Positions 1 to 6,794 of a DNA stretch of 13,489 nucleotides are shown here, piece by piece. A program made the translations under genes and the position numbers. How positions within the stretch are numbered: the first letter of the stretch is position 1; the number at the start of each line of letters is the position of its first letter. Source of the stretch: Paracoccaceae bacterium (GTDB taxonomy: Bacteria; Pseudomonadota; Alphaproteobacteria; Rhodobacterales; Rhodobacteraceae); contig SKMI01000316.1 in assembly GCA_007121115.1 (NCBI GenBank), positions 1 through 13,489 of the forward strand. The letters run 5' to 3'. The notes below the pieces were generated by a model, which worked only from the letters and a program-made list of their open reading frames with translations, did no database searches and had not been told where the DNA came from.

Positions 1-731
1 CCGCGCCCGCCGGTCAGTTTCTTCACCTGTTTGCGCGCGTCCGCGTCCGTGGCCAGCACCCCGTCGGTGGCGCCGAAGGCTTCCGCGGCCTCCAGCTTTT
101 CCGGCGCCACGTCCATGGCGATGATGCGCCGCGCGCCCGCGATGCGCGCGCCCTGGATCGCGTTCAGCCCCACGCCGCCGGTGCCGATCACCACCGCCGT
201 GGTCCCGGCAGGCATGGCCGCCGTGTTGAACACGGCGCCCACGCCGGTGATGACCCCGCAGGCCAGCAGGCAGGCGACATCGAGCGGCATGTCCTGCGGC
301 AGGGGGGCCAACTGGCTGGCGTGCACCGTGACCTTTTCGGCGAAGGCGCCGGTCTTCATGCCCTGCACCACCGCCGTGCCATCGGGCAGCGATAGCGGCG
401 AGATACCGTCGCCGGGGGTTTCACAGATCACCGGGCGTCCGTCGCCGCAGCACTGGCAAGTCCCGCAGGCGCGGATCAGCGTGACCAGCACCGGCTGGCC
501 GACGCGGTAGTCGGCCACGCCCTCGCCCACGCCGCTCACCCAACCTGCCGCCTCATGCCCATAAACGGCAGGTAAATCGCCGCCCCAGGCACCTTCGATG
601 AAATGCAGGTCGGAGTGGCAGATCGCGCAGGCGGCAAGCGTCACTGCGACCTCGCCGGCGCGTGGCGGGGCGAGGGTGAGGTCAGCGATTTCCAGGGGCG
701 CATTGAAGCTGGTGCAGAGCGCTGCCTTCAT
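1..731 (-). CDS. Zinc-dependent alcohol dehydrogenase, class III-like MDR family (3' end cut by window edge)
   Basis: Reading the minus strand from the ATG at 731 gives 243 residues of an open frame that runs off the left edge, so the C-terminal third or more is missing. It is a medium-chain dehydrogenase. Catalytic zinc ligands fit Cys38 (ICHSD), His59 and Glu60 (GHE). The structural zinc loop is canonical, Cys89-x2-Cys92-x2-Cys95-x7-Cys103. The Rossmann motif GTGGVG lies near residues 183-188, with an Asp near 207 (MDV) that favours NAD+ over NADP+. The family includes glutathione-dependent formaldehyde dehydrogenase and other alcohol/aldehyde oxidoreductases, so S-hydroxymethylglutathione or a pathway alcohol are both possible. 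It lies 77 nt after the flavoprotein gene on the same strand, probably the last seen gene of that operon. A formaldehyde-disposal role beside a demethylating enzyme is an inference. Confidence 0.9.
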   Translation of the reverse strand, partial: MKAALCTSFNAPLEIADLTLAPPRAGEVAVTLAACAICHSDLHFIEGAWGGDLPAVYGHEAAGWVSGVGEGVADYRVGQPVLVTLIRACGTCQCCGDGRPVICETPGDGISPLSLPDGTAVVQGMKTGAFAEKVTVHASQLAPLPQDMPLDVACLLACGVITGVGAVFNTAAMPAGTTAVVIGTGGVGLNAIQGARIAGARRIIAMDVAPEKLEAAEAFGATDGVLATDADARKQVKKLTGGR

Positions 732-756
732 CAGGTGGCCTTTTTCTGAGGGGGTG

Positions 757-774
757 GCGGGCCTTGCGGCCCGC
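757..774 (-). other. Intercistronic stem-loop between flavoprotein and dehydrogenase genes
   Basis: A perfect 7-bp GC inverted repeat, GCGGGCC/GGCCCGC, with a 4-nt loop, sits in the 77-nt gap between the flavoprotein stop (809) and the dehydrogenase start (731). On the minus strand it is followed by A-rich, not T-rich, sequence, so it does not look like a classical intrinsic terminator for this operon. It could act as an mRNA-stabilising or partly attenuating hairpin that sets expression of the last gene. Function is inferred. Confidence 0.4.
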
Positions 775-808
775 TGCCTTCGGCGAGGGTATTTTCGGCA
801 AGATGAAG

Positions 809-3352
809 TCAGCTTCGCATTTTCGCGCCGGTCGGGTCAAACGGTGGATCTAGGGCGATACGGGCGGGGCGGCGATGGCCGAGGATTTCGACCTCGAACA
901 GATCGGGGTCGGTGCGGGTGGCCAGCGCCGCGGGGAGGTAGCCCTGCGCCAGTGACAGCCCGACGTGGTGGCCGTAGCCGCCCGAGGTGACCCAGCCGAC
1001 CACACGCCAGTCGCCGCTCACCGAGGGGTGCGGGGTGGGTTGGCGGGTGCCTGCTGCGTCGAAGCGCGGCGGGCCGTAGCTGTGCGGCGCGGTGACGGTG
1101 CCGGGATCGTCCGGGACGCGCGCCCAGATCGGCTCATCCGCGATGGCGTCGGCACCGTCGGCCTCGATGATGAGGGAGACGCGGCGCAGGCGGGGGCCTT
1201 GGTCGCGTTCCTGCAAGGCGGCTTCGCGACCGATGAAATCGGGTTTCTGCCAGGCGACGAAACGCTCCATCGCGCCCTCAACGGGTCCATAGATCGGGCG
1301 GAGTTCGGCGAACCATGTCGGGAAGTTCTTTTCCAGCCGCATGGACAGCAGCGCGCGCATGCCGAAATCGCGGATTCCATGGGGCGCGCCCGCGTCCTTG
1401 ATCGCGGTGTAGACGCGGCGCTGGTATTCAGGGGGCATCCAGATTTCATATCCCAGATCGCCGGTGTAGGTGATGCGGTTCACGCGGCAGGGCGCGCCCG
1501 CGACATCCATCTCGCGGTAGTCCATGAAGCGGAAGGCGTCGTTCGAGACGTCTTCATCGACCAGCGCGGCCAGCACCTCGCGCGATTTCGGCCCCGCGAT
1601 CGACAGCCCCATCAGCTCCATGCCCAGCGCGCGGACCTGCACGGAGCCGTCCTTGGGCAGGTGCTGTTCGAACCAGCGCAAGTGGTATTTCGTGGCCGCC
1701 AGCGAGCCGAGGATCTGGAAGCGCTCCGGCCCGGCCCGCGCGATGGTGAAATCGCCGATCAGCTTGCCTGCGTGGTTGAGCATCGGCGTCAGCACGATCC
1801 GCCCCGGCTTGGGCACACGGTTGGTCATCAGCCGGTCGAGGAAGGCTTCGGCGCCCGGCCCGGTGACTACATATTTCGCGAAATTCGCGATCTCGGTGAC
1901 GCCGACGCTTTCACGCACCGCGCGCACCTCGGCCCCGACATGGGCGAAATCGTTGGAGCGGTGGAAGGAATGGATGTCATGCGCTTCCTCGGCCGAAGGG
2001 GCGAACCACAGGGGCGTCTCCAGCCCCCAGGTATCGCCCATCACCGCATGCTGCGCGCGCATCAGGTCGTAGAGCGGCGTGGTCAGATGCGGGCGGGCGG
2101 CGGGGAGTTCCTCGTTCGGGAAGCGGATCGAGAAGCGGCGGGAGTAGTTCTCGCGCACCTTGGCGTTGGTGTAGCGCAGCGTCGCCCAGTCGCCGAAGCG
2201 GGCGACATCCATGCCGAACACGTCATGGCCCGGATCGCCCTCGGTCATCCAGTTGGCCAGCACCAGCCCCACGCCGCCGCCCTGGCTGAATCCGGCCATG
2301 ACCGCGCAGGCGGACCAGTAGTTCGTCAGCCCCGGCACCGGGCCGACCAGCGGGTTGCCGTCGGGGGCAAAGGTGAATGGGCCGTTGATGATCTGCTTGA
2401 TGCCCGCGCGCTCATAGGGCGGGAAGTGGCGGAAGCCGACCTCGAGCGAGGGGGCGAGGCGGTCGAGATCGGGGGGCAGCAGATCCTGGCCGAAATCCCA
2501 CGGGGTGTTGACCGGGGACCAGGGCTTGCAGGCCTGTTCATAGGTGCCCAGCAGGATGCCCTTGCCCTCCTGCCGCGTGTAAATCTCGCCCTTGAAGTCG
2601 ATCACATGGATCAGCTCGCGGCCCATGGTTTCGTTGAATTCGATGACCTCGGGCATGGGTTCGGTCAGCAGATACATATGCTCCATGGCCAGCACCGGCA
2701 GTTCGAGGCCCACCATGCGCCCGACCTCGCGCGCCCAGAGCCCGGCGGCGTTCACCACATGCTCGGCCCGGTAGGTGCCGTTTTGCGTGACCACGTTCCA
2801 GGTGCCGTCCGGGTCCTGCGTCAGTTCGTGGACCGGGTTGCGCAGTTCGATCTGCGCGCCCAGCATCCGGGCGGCCTTGGCATAGGCGTGGGTGGTGCCC
2901 GAGGGGTCCAGGTGCCCCTCGACCGGGTCCCAGAGCGCGCCGACGAAATGGCTCTCGTCCATCAGCGGGAACATGGCCTTGGCCTCGGAGGGCGTGATGA
3001 GTTCGGTTTCCATGCCCAGGTAGCGGCCGCGCGCATGTGCCATGCGCAGGAAGTCCAGCCGCTCGGGGCTGTCGGCCATCTGCACCCCGCCGACCAGATG
3101 CAGCCCGCAGGACTGGCCGGTCATCTTCTCCAACTCTTCGTAGAGCGAGATCGTGTAGGCCTGCAGGGCCGCCACGTTCGGATCGCCGTTGAGGGTGTGA
3201 AAGCCCCCCGCCGCGTGCCAGGTGGAGCCAGCGGTGAGTTCCGCGCGTTCGATCAGCAGCACATCGGTCCAGCCGGCCTTGGCCAGGTGATAGAGCACCG
3301 AGCATCCGACGACGCCGCCGCCGATGACGATGGCGCGATAGGTCTGGGTCAT
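809..3352 (-). CDS. FAD-dependent dehydrogenase with GcvT domain (dimethylglycine/sarcosine dehydrogenase-like)
   Basis: The 847-aa protein has the two-part build of dimethylglycine and sarcosine dehydrogenases. The N-terminal DAO-type FAD domain covers about residues 1-375, with GGGVVG at 11-16 and GSTWHAAG at 42-49. His46 in that motif matches the histidine that carries covalent FAD in dimethylglycine dehydrogenase. The folate-binding aminomethyltransferase (GcvT) part spans about 425-847, with LIGDFTIAR at 531-539 (Asp534 at the catalytic acid position), YTGDLGYEIW at 629-638 and a closing GYGHHVGLSLAQGYL at 792-806. The family oxidises an N-methyl amine and passes the one-carbon unit to tetrahydrofolate as 5,10-methylene-THF, otherwise releasing formaldehyde. 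An extra Pro-rich stretch at about 744-783 looks like an insertion. The start codon overlaps the upstream PhnD-like gene stop (ATGA), implying translational coupling. The amine substrate cannot be read from sequence. Confidence 0.93.
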   Translation of the reverse strand: MTQTYRAIVIGGGVVGCSVLYHLAKAGWTDVLLIERAELTAGSTWHAAGGFHTLNGDPNVAALQAYTISLYEELEKMTGQSCGLHLVGGVQMADSPERLDFLRMAHARGRYLGMETELITPSEAKAMFPLMDESHFVGALWDPVEGHLDPSGTTHAYAKAARMLGAQIELRNPVHELTQDPDGTWNVVTQNGTYRAEHVVNAAGLWAREVGRMVGLELPVLAMEHMYLLTEPMPEVIEFNETMGRELIHVIDFKGEIYTRQEGKGILLGTYEQACKPWSPVNTPWDFGQDLLPPDLDRLAPSLEVGFRHFPPYERAGIKQIINGPFTFAPDGNPLVGPVPGLTNYWSACAVMAGFSQGGGVGLVLANWMTEGDPGHDVFGMDVARFGDWATLRYTNAKVRENYSRRFSIRFPNEELPAARPHLTTPLYDLMRAQHAVMGDTWGLETPLWFAPSAEEAHDIHSFHRSNDFAHVGAEVRAVRESVGVTEIANFAKYVVTGPGAEAFLDRLMTNRVPKPGRIVLTPMLNHAGKLIGDFTIARAGPERFQILGSLAATKYHLRWFEQHLPKDGSVQVRALGMELMGLSIAGPKSREVLAALVDEDVSNDAFRFMDYREMDVAGAPCRVNRITYTGDLGYEIWMPPEYQRRVYTAIKDAGAPHGIRDFGMRALLSMRLEKNFPTWFAELRPIYGPVEGAMERFVAWQKPDFIGREAALQERDQGPRLRRVSLIIEADGADAIADEPIWARVPDDPGTVTAPHSYGPPRFDAAGTRQPTPHPSVSGDWRVVGWVTSGGYGHHVGLSLAQGYLPAALATRTDPDLFEVEILGHRRPARIALDPPFDPTGAKMRS

Positions 3353-4059
3353 ACGGTCTCCTGCGTTTTGGGACGGGCGCCAAGCTGCATCAGTGCATCG
3401 CGCAGGCGCCCGCGCAAGGGGTCAGGGGTGGTGCGGGCGGTGATGAAGGGCAGGCCGGGGCGCAGGGCGGTCCAGCCGGTGACGGTGAGCGTGCGGGCGG
3501 CGGGCTCGTGGCGCAGCGCCAGCGCCCAGGACCGGCAGTCGATGGCGGCATAGTCGGCGGCGCCTTTGGCCACCGCGCGGACCGAGGCGCGATGGCTGCC
3601 GGTAACCAGCGCGTGTGTGCAAAGGTCAGGCGGGGCGGCATCTTGGATCAGCGCCAGACAGCCCGACAGTGAGTCCGGCGCGTTGATCGCCGGGCGCAGG
3701 GTGGCCAGCCCCGGGGGCAGGGCGGGGCCGTCATCCACGGGGACGGGGCAGGGGGTGCCGTCGCGCATCACCAGCGCCGAGCGATAGCGGATGCCGCGCC
3801 CGCCGGGGACATCGTCATAGCTCGGCTGCGCCAGCACATGCACATGCGCGGCCAGCCCCGCCCCCATCGGCCCCCAGCAGGTCTGGCCCAGCAGCAGCGC
3901 CGGATCGCGCCAGAGCGCGTGCAGAGCCTCGGCCGTCTGAGGCCGGGTCAGAGCGGCGGGCAGTTCCGGGACAAGCGCGCGCAGGCGGGCGAAGAAGGCA
4001 TCAACCCGCGCGCGCTCCTCGGGCCAGTCATACATCGGCAGGGTGGCCAGCGCCCTCAC
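3349..4059 (-). CDS. PhnD-like phosphate/phosphonate-type substrate-binding domain protein, no signal peptide
   Basis: This 236-aa protein looks like a short member of the PhnD periplasmic-binding family: ATLPMYDWPE at 5-14, LLLGQTCWGP at 55-64, NAPDSLSGC at 126-134, and a TGSHRAS...GAADYAAIDC block at 153-175 that resembles the ligand-gripping second lobe. The N-terminus begins directly with the fold and shows no hydrophobic signal segment, so it is probably cytoplasmic, and no permease or ATPase gene is nearby. It is also shorter than typical transport PhnD proteins. The start is a GTG that overlaps the desaturase stop (GTGA); its own stop overlaps the next gene's ATG, which fixes both ends. 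A role as a cytoplasmic ligand sensor, carrier or partner of the flanking oxidising enzymes is inference; family assignment is reasonably firm, function is not. Confidence 0.8.
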   Translation of the reverse strand: MRALATLPMYDWPEERARVDAFFARLRALVPELPAALTRPQTAEALHALWRDPALLLGQTCWGPMGAGLAAHVHVLAQPSYDDVPGGRGIRYRSALVMRDGTPCPVPVDDGPALPPGLATLRPAINAPDSLSGCLALIQDAAPPDLCTHALVTGSHRASVRAVAKGAADYAAIDCRSWALALRHEPAARTLTVTGWTALRPGLPFITARTTPDPLRGRLRDALMQLGARPKTQETV

Positions 4060-5003
4060 GCGGTCCGCCCGCCGTTGGGGGCGACCGGCGGGTCGGTTTC
4101 GGGCGGTGGCGGCGCGGGGTGCTGGTGCAGGACCGGGTGCACCACCGGTTCCTTCGGGCGCAGGGCATGGGCGCGGAACATCGCCCTGTAGTTGGGATAG
4201 ACGTAGCCATGGTTCAGCGCCTGCCAGTGCGCGCGCCGCTCGGCGTAAAGGCGCGGCAGCGCATACCAGGGCGCGCCGGGCATCTGGTGGTGCACGATAT
4301 GCAGGTTGTTGTGCAGGAACAGCCAGGCCAGCGGCGAACGCTCGACGATGATGGTCCGCCCCTCGGGCGCGTCATGCCAGCGGTGTTCGGCATAGGTGCG
4401 GATGGCGATAAGCGACAGTGATGGCCAGACCACCGCCAGCACGTAAAGCCAGAGCGGGATGCCAAAAGCCCAAACCAGCGCCAGCACCGGCGCCACCGCG
4501 GCCAGATGCAGCGCCCATGCCCGGCGCACCCCCGGCGCGTCCTGCATCAGCAGTCGCGCCTCCTGCGCCAGAAACCCGGCCGCGCCCAGAGCCGGACCCA
4601 GCACCAGCCGCCCGATCATGGTGTTGTTCACCACCAGCGCCGCGCGCAGCCAGCGCGGCATCCGGTCATGCGCCCAGCGCGCCTTGTAGTAGCTTTCGGG
4701 GTCCTCGATCGGGTCGGTCAGGCGCTCGTCGCGGTGATGGGCCAGATGCAGCGCCTTGTAGCGGCGGTAGGGGTAGATCAGCGACAGGGGCAGGGCGACA
4801 AGCGCCTCGTTCAGCCGCCGGTCGCGGGTGGGGTGGCCGTGCAGGTTCTCGTGCACCAGCGATGAGTGCAGCGCCGCCATCACCGCCATCAGCGCCAGCG
4901 CCAGCACCGGCGCCACCGGCCAGAGCCATATCCCCGCCGCCATCCACAGCCCGTAGCATACCACGGTCAGCGCTACCGTCGGCCATTCGATCCGCCGCAG
5001 CAT
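4056..5003 (-). CDS. Membrane-bound di-iron fatty acid desaturase-family protein
   Basis: The ATG at 5003 is preferred over an upstream in-frame start at 5060 because AGGAGG lies 4 nt before it; this gives 315 aa. The three histidine boxes of the membrane desaturase/hydroxylase family are present: HENLHGH at 51-57, HLAHH at 86-90, and HNNLHIVHH at 231-239, with an extra EHRWH at 206-210. Hydrophobic segments lie at about 9-48 and 164-204, as expected for an integral inner-membrane protein with the iron site on the cytoplasmic face. The tail (about 294-315) is rich in Pro and His. Members desaturate or hydroxylate acyl chains, but some oxidise small molecules. Being the first gene of an operon with an N-demethylating flavoprotein argues for hydroxylation of a small N-methyl substrate rather than lipid work; this is inference. 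Confidence 0.88.
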   Translation of the reverse strand: MLRRIEWPTVALTVVCYGLWMAAGIWLWPVAPVLALALMAVMAALHSSLVHENLHGHPTRDRRLNEALVALPLSLIYPYRRYKALHLAHHRDERLTDPIEDPESYYKARWAHDRMPRWLRAALVVNNTMIGRLVLGPALGAAGFLAQEARLLMQDAPGVRRAWALHLAAVAPVLALVWAFGIPLWLYVLAVVWPSLSLIAIRTYAEHRWHDAPEGRTIIVERSPLAWLFLHNNLHIVHHQMPGAPWYALPRLYAERRAHWQALNHGYVYPNYRAMFRAHALRPKEPVVHPVLHQHPAPPPPETDPPVAPNGGRTA

Positions 5004-5007
5004 CGTC

Positions 5008-5013
5008 CCTCCT
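5008..5013 (-). promoter_or_regulatory. Ribosome binding site deciding the desaturase start
   Basis: Perfect AGGAGG on the minus strand, separated by 4 nt (GACG) from the ATG at 5003. No comparable site precedes the upstream in-frame start at 5060, so the shorter protein is chosen. Confidence 0.75.
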
Positions 5014-5063
5014 GTTGTTCTGGATGCGCGGAATCTGTCCGCAAACGCGATCCCGCGCAATGC

Positions 5064-5075
5064 GAGTGTTCACTC
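5064..5075. promoter_or_regulatory. Second, related inverted repeat GAGTG-TT-CACTC, candidate operator
   Basis: A 5-bp inverted repeat with a 2-bp centre that contains the same TGTTCACT octamer found in the palindrome at 5111. It is less symmetric than that site and lies nearer the desaturase start, about 61 bp upstream of its ATG. Confidence 0.4.
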
Positions 5076-5110
5076 CACTTTCCAAGACGATTGCGGATTT
5101 TGAAAAAACA

Positions 5111-5123
5111 TGTTCACTGAACA
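5111..5123. promoter_or_regulatory. Perfect inverted repeat TGTTCA-C-TGAACA, candidate operator
   Basis: Two 6-bp arms with a single central base make a 13-bp palindrome located 24 bp before the XRE regulator start. Size and symmetry suit a dimeric helix-turn-helix protein. Assignment to the adjacent regulator rests on position only. Confidence 0.55.
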
Positions 5124-5147
5124 CGACAAATGCGAAGGTGAGTCTGC

Positions 5148-5987
5148 ATGCGCAAACGTGAATCCTCGGCCCTGTTCCGCACCCGGCTGGCGCAGTTGCT
5201 GGCGCAGTCCGGGCTGACGCAATCGGCCTTTGCCAGCGCGCTCGGCATCGACCGCTCGGCGCTGTCGCAGCTTCTGGGCGGGCCGGACCCGCGCCTGCCG
5301 CGCGCCGAAACCCTGCTGGCGATTGCCACGCAGTTCCAGGTCTCGGCCGACTGGCTGCTGGGGCTGTCCGAGGATGCGGGCGCCGTGACCCAGGCCTTCG
5401 ATGCGGTGGAGACCGAGGCCGCGCTGGACGAAGCCAGCCGCACCGCCATGGAACGCTGGCACACCGAGGCCACGGGCCAGAAGATCCGCTACGTGCCCGC
5501 GCTGCTCCCGGACCTGATGCGCACGCCCGAGGTGATCAGTTTTCAGGCGCAATCGTCGGAGCAGGAACAGCGCCGGTTGCAGGCGCAGACCCAGCGGCGG
5601 CTCAAGGTCTCTCGCGCGCCCGAGGCCGATATCGAGATGTGCATGCCCCTGCAAAGCTTCGAGATTTTCGCCGCCGGGGCCGGGCACTGGAAGGGGCTGG
5701 GCGCGGCGGCCCGGCAGCGCCAGATCGACCATATCGCGCAGACGGTGGACGAGCTTTACCCGGCCTTCCGCATGTATCTCTTCGACGGGCGCAAACGCTT
5801 CGCCCCGCCGATGACGCTGTTCGGCTACACCCGCGCGGCGGTCTACGCGGGCGAGGTCTACCTGCTGATCCGCGCCAAACACCTGATCCGCAGCCTGTCG
5901 CAGGGTTTCGACGGCCACATCCGCGCCGCCGAGGTGCACGCGCATGAGGCGGCAGAGTGGGTGCGGGGGTTGCGTTCTCATGGGTAG
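5148..5987 (+). CDS. XRE-family helix-turn-helix transcriptional regulator with C-terminal effector-type domain
   Basis: The 279-aa protein starts with an XRE/Cro-type DNA-binding domain at about 8-74: LTQSAFASALGIDRSALSQL (23-42) forms the helix-turn-helix and the domain ends with the typical SADWLLGLS (66-74). The rest, about 90-279, is a separate domain I do not recognise by name; it contains a basic, Gln/Arg-rich stretch near 130-150 and hydrophobic strands near 195-245, and may bind an inducer. A GAAGGTGAG sequence at 5134-5142 serves as ribosome site. It is transcribed away from the desaturase operon and shares its promoter region, the usual arrangement for a local regulator. Whether it represses or activates cannot be told from sequence. 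Confidence 0.88.
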   Translation: MRKRESSALFRTRLAQLLAQSGLTQSAFASALGIDRSALSQLLGGPDPRLPRAETLLAIATQFQVSADWLLGLSEDAGAVTQAFDAVETEAALDEASRTAMERWHTEATGQKIRYVPALLPDLMRTPEVISFQAQSSEQEQRRLQAQTQRRLKVSRAPEADIEMCMPLQSFEIFAAGAGHWKGLGAAARQRQIDHIAQTVDELYPAFRMYLFDGRKRFAPPMTLFGYTRAAVYAGEVYLLIRAKHLIRSLSQGFDGHIRAAEVHAHEAAEWVRGLRSHG

Positions 5988-6049
5988 AACACCACCTGCG
6001 TCGATAGGTGCATGGGTCTCGACGGAACTCAGAAAGCGGTGGAAGATTC

Positions 6050-6664
6050 ATGGAGAGCAGAGCGCATTGGGACGGCGTGTACGGTGCCAGGACCGAGGCC
6101 GAACTGAGTTGGCATCAGGATGACCCCGCGATCTCATTCGCTCTGATGAATAAGGCTGGACTGAACAGCGCAACCTCGGTCATCGACATTGGCGGCGGAA
6201 CATCCCGGATCGTGGATCGTCTGCTTGCCGCCGGTCTGTGTGATGTCTCGGTGCTCGACCTTTCAGAGAATGCGCTACTTGCCGCTCGGCAACGCCTGGG
6301 GCCTGACAGCGACAAGGTGACCTGGATCACAGCCGACGTGACCAGGTGGCGCGCTCCACGCACCTATGATCTCTGGCATGACCGCGCGGTGTTTCATTTC
6401 CTGACAGGGTCGGAGGATCGCGCTGCATATCTGCGCAGGCTTGAAAAAAGCCTGTCACCCGCCGGGCATGCGATCATCGCGACATTTGCCCTCGACGGGC
6501 CGGAAAAATGCAGTGGTCTGCCTGTCGTGCGCTACAGTCCAGACACACTGGCAGCGACGTTGGGCGAGGGGTTCGAACGCGTGGCGCATCAGCACCACGA
6601 GCACCGCACGCCGTGGGGCAGCCCGCAGGCCTTTCAATACAGCCTGTTTCGCAAGCGGCCATGA
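6050..6664 (+). CDS. Class I SAM-dependent methyltransferase
   Basis: The ATG at 6050 is chosen because GGAAG lies 5 nt upstream and because the protein then begins with MESRAHWDGVY, the usual opening of this small methyltransferase group; an in-frame ATG at 6008 would add 14 atypical residues. The 204-aa product has the SAM-binding motif VIDIGGGTS at 44-52, an acidic residue at the ribose position (Asp70 in VLDLS), ITADVT at 93-98 and the post-motif DLWHDRAVFHFL at 107-118. The methyl acceptor is unknown. The GC content is lower than in the neighbours: 33 of 60 bases in 6121-6180 against 46 of 60 in 7621-7680, which hints at recent acquisition. It is 62 bp downstream of the regulator gene and could be cotranscribed with it. 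Confidence 0.88.
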   Translation: MESRAHWDGVYGARTEAELSWHQDDPAISFALMNKAGLNSATSVIDIGGGTSRIVDRLLAAGLCDVSVLDLSENALLAARQRLGPDSDKVTWITADVTRWRAPRTYDLWHDRAVFHFLTGSEDRAAYLRRLEKSLSPAGHAIIATFALDGPEKCSGLPVVRYSPDTLAATLGEGFERVAHQHHEHRTPWGSPQAFQYSLFRKRP

Positions 6665-6794
6665 GAGGCTGGGGCTAACGCATGGCGCCGGTGAAGGTTC
6701 CTCAACCCTCCACCCCTGTTGACAACACTGCACTTGCCCAAGCCGCCCCTCCGGCCCAATCCTGCACGCGAAGCCACCCGCTTGCGAGGCCCCC

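Larger units (their letters stand above)
5004..5147. promoter_or_regulatory. Divergent promoter region between desaturase operon and XRE regulator
   Basis: These 144 bp separate two divergent starts and must hold both promoters. The part around 5088-5135 is distinctly more AT-rich than the surroundings. On the plus strand a TTGAAA at 5100-5105 could serve as a -35, but no convincing -10 follows. Two TGTTCACT sequences, at 5067-5074 and 5111-5118, lie 44 bp apart (about four helical turns), each inside an inverted repeat. A regulator bound at both could control both directions and its own gene. Confidence 0.6.

Noticed and set aside
965..3553. Long plus-strand open frame of 862 codons opposite the flavoprotein gene
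   Set aside because: It is longer than the real gene, but its translation is His/Arg/Gly-rich with no family resemblance, while the minus strand encodes a clear FAD plus GcvT protein with the expected motifs. Long antisense frames are common in GC-rich DNA.
5994..6012. CACCT/AGGTG inverted repeat after the regulator gene as a terminator
   Set aside because: Only 5 bp with an 8-nt loop and no following T-run; likely chance.
6719..6724. Consensus TTGACA that could be a -35 box for the MttB-family gene
   Set aside because: No acceptable -10 hexamer lies 16-18 bp downstream; the expected place reads GC-rich sequence. Too weak to call a promoter.
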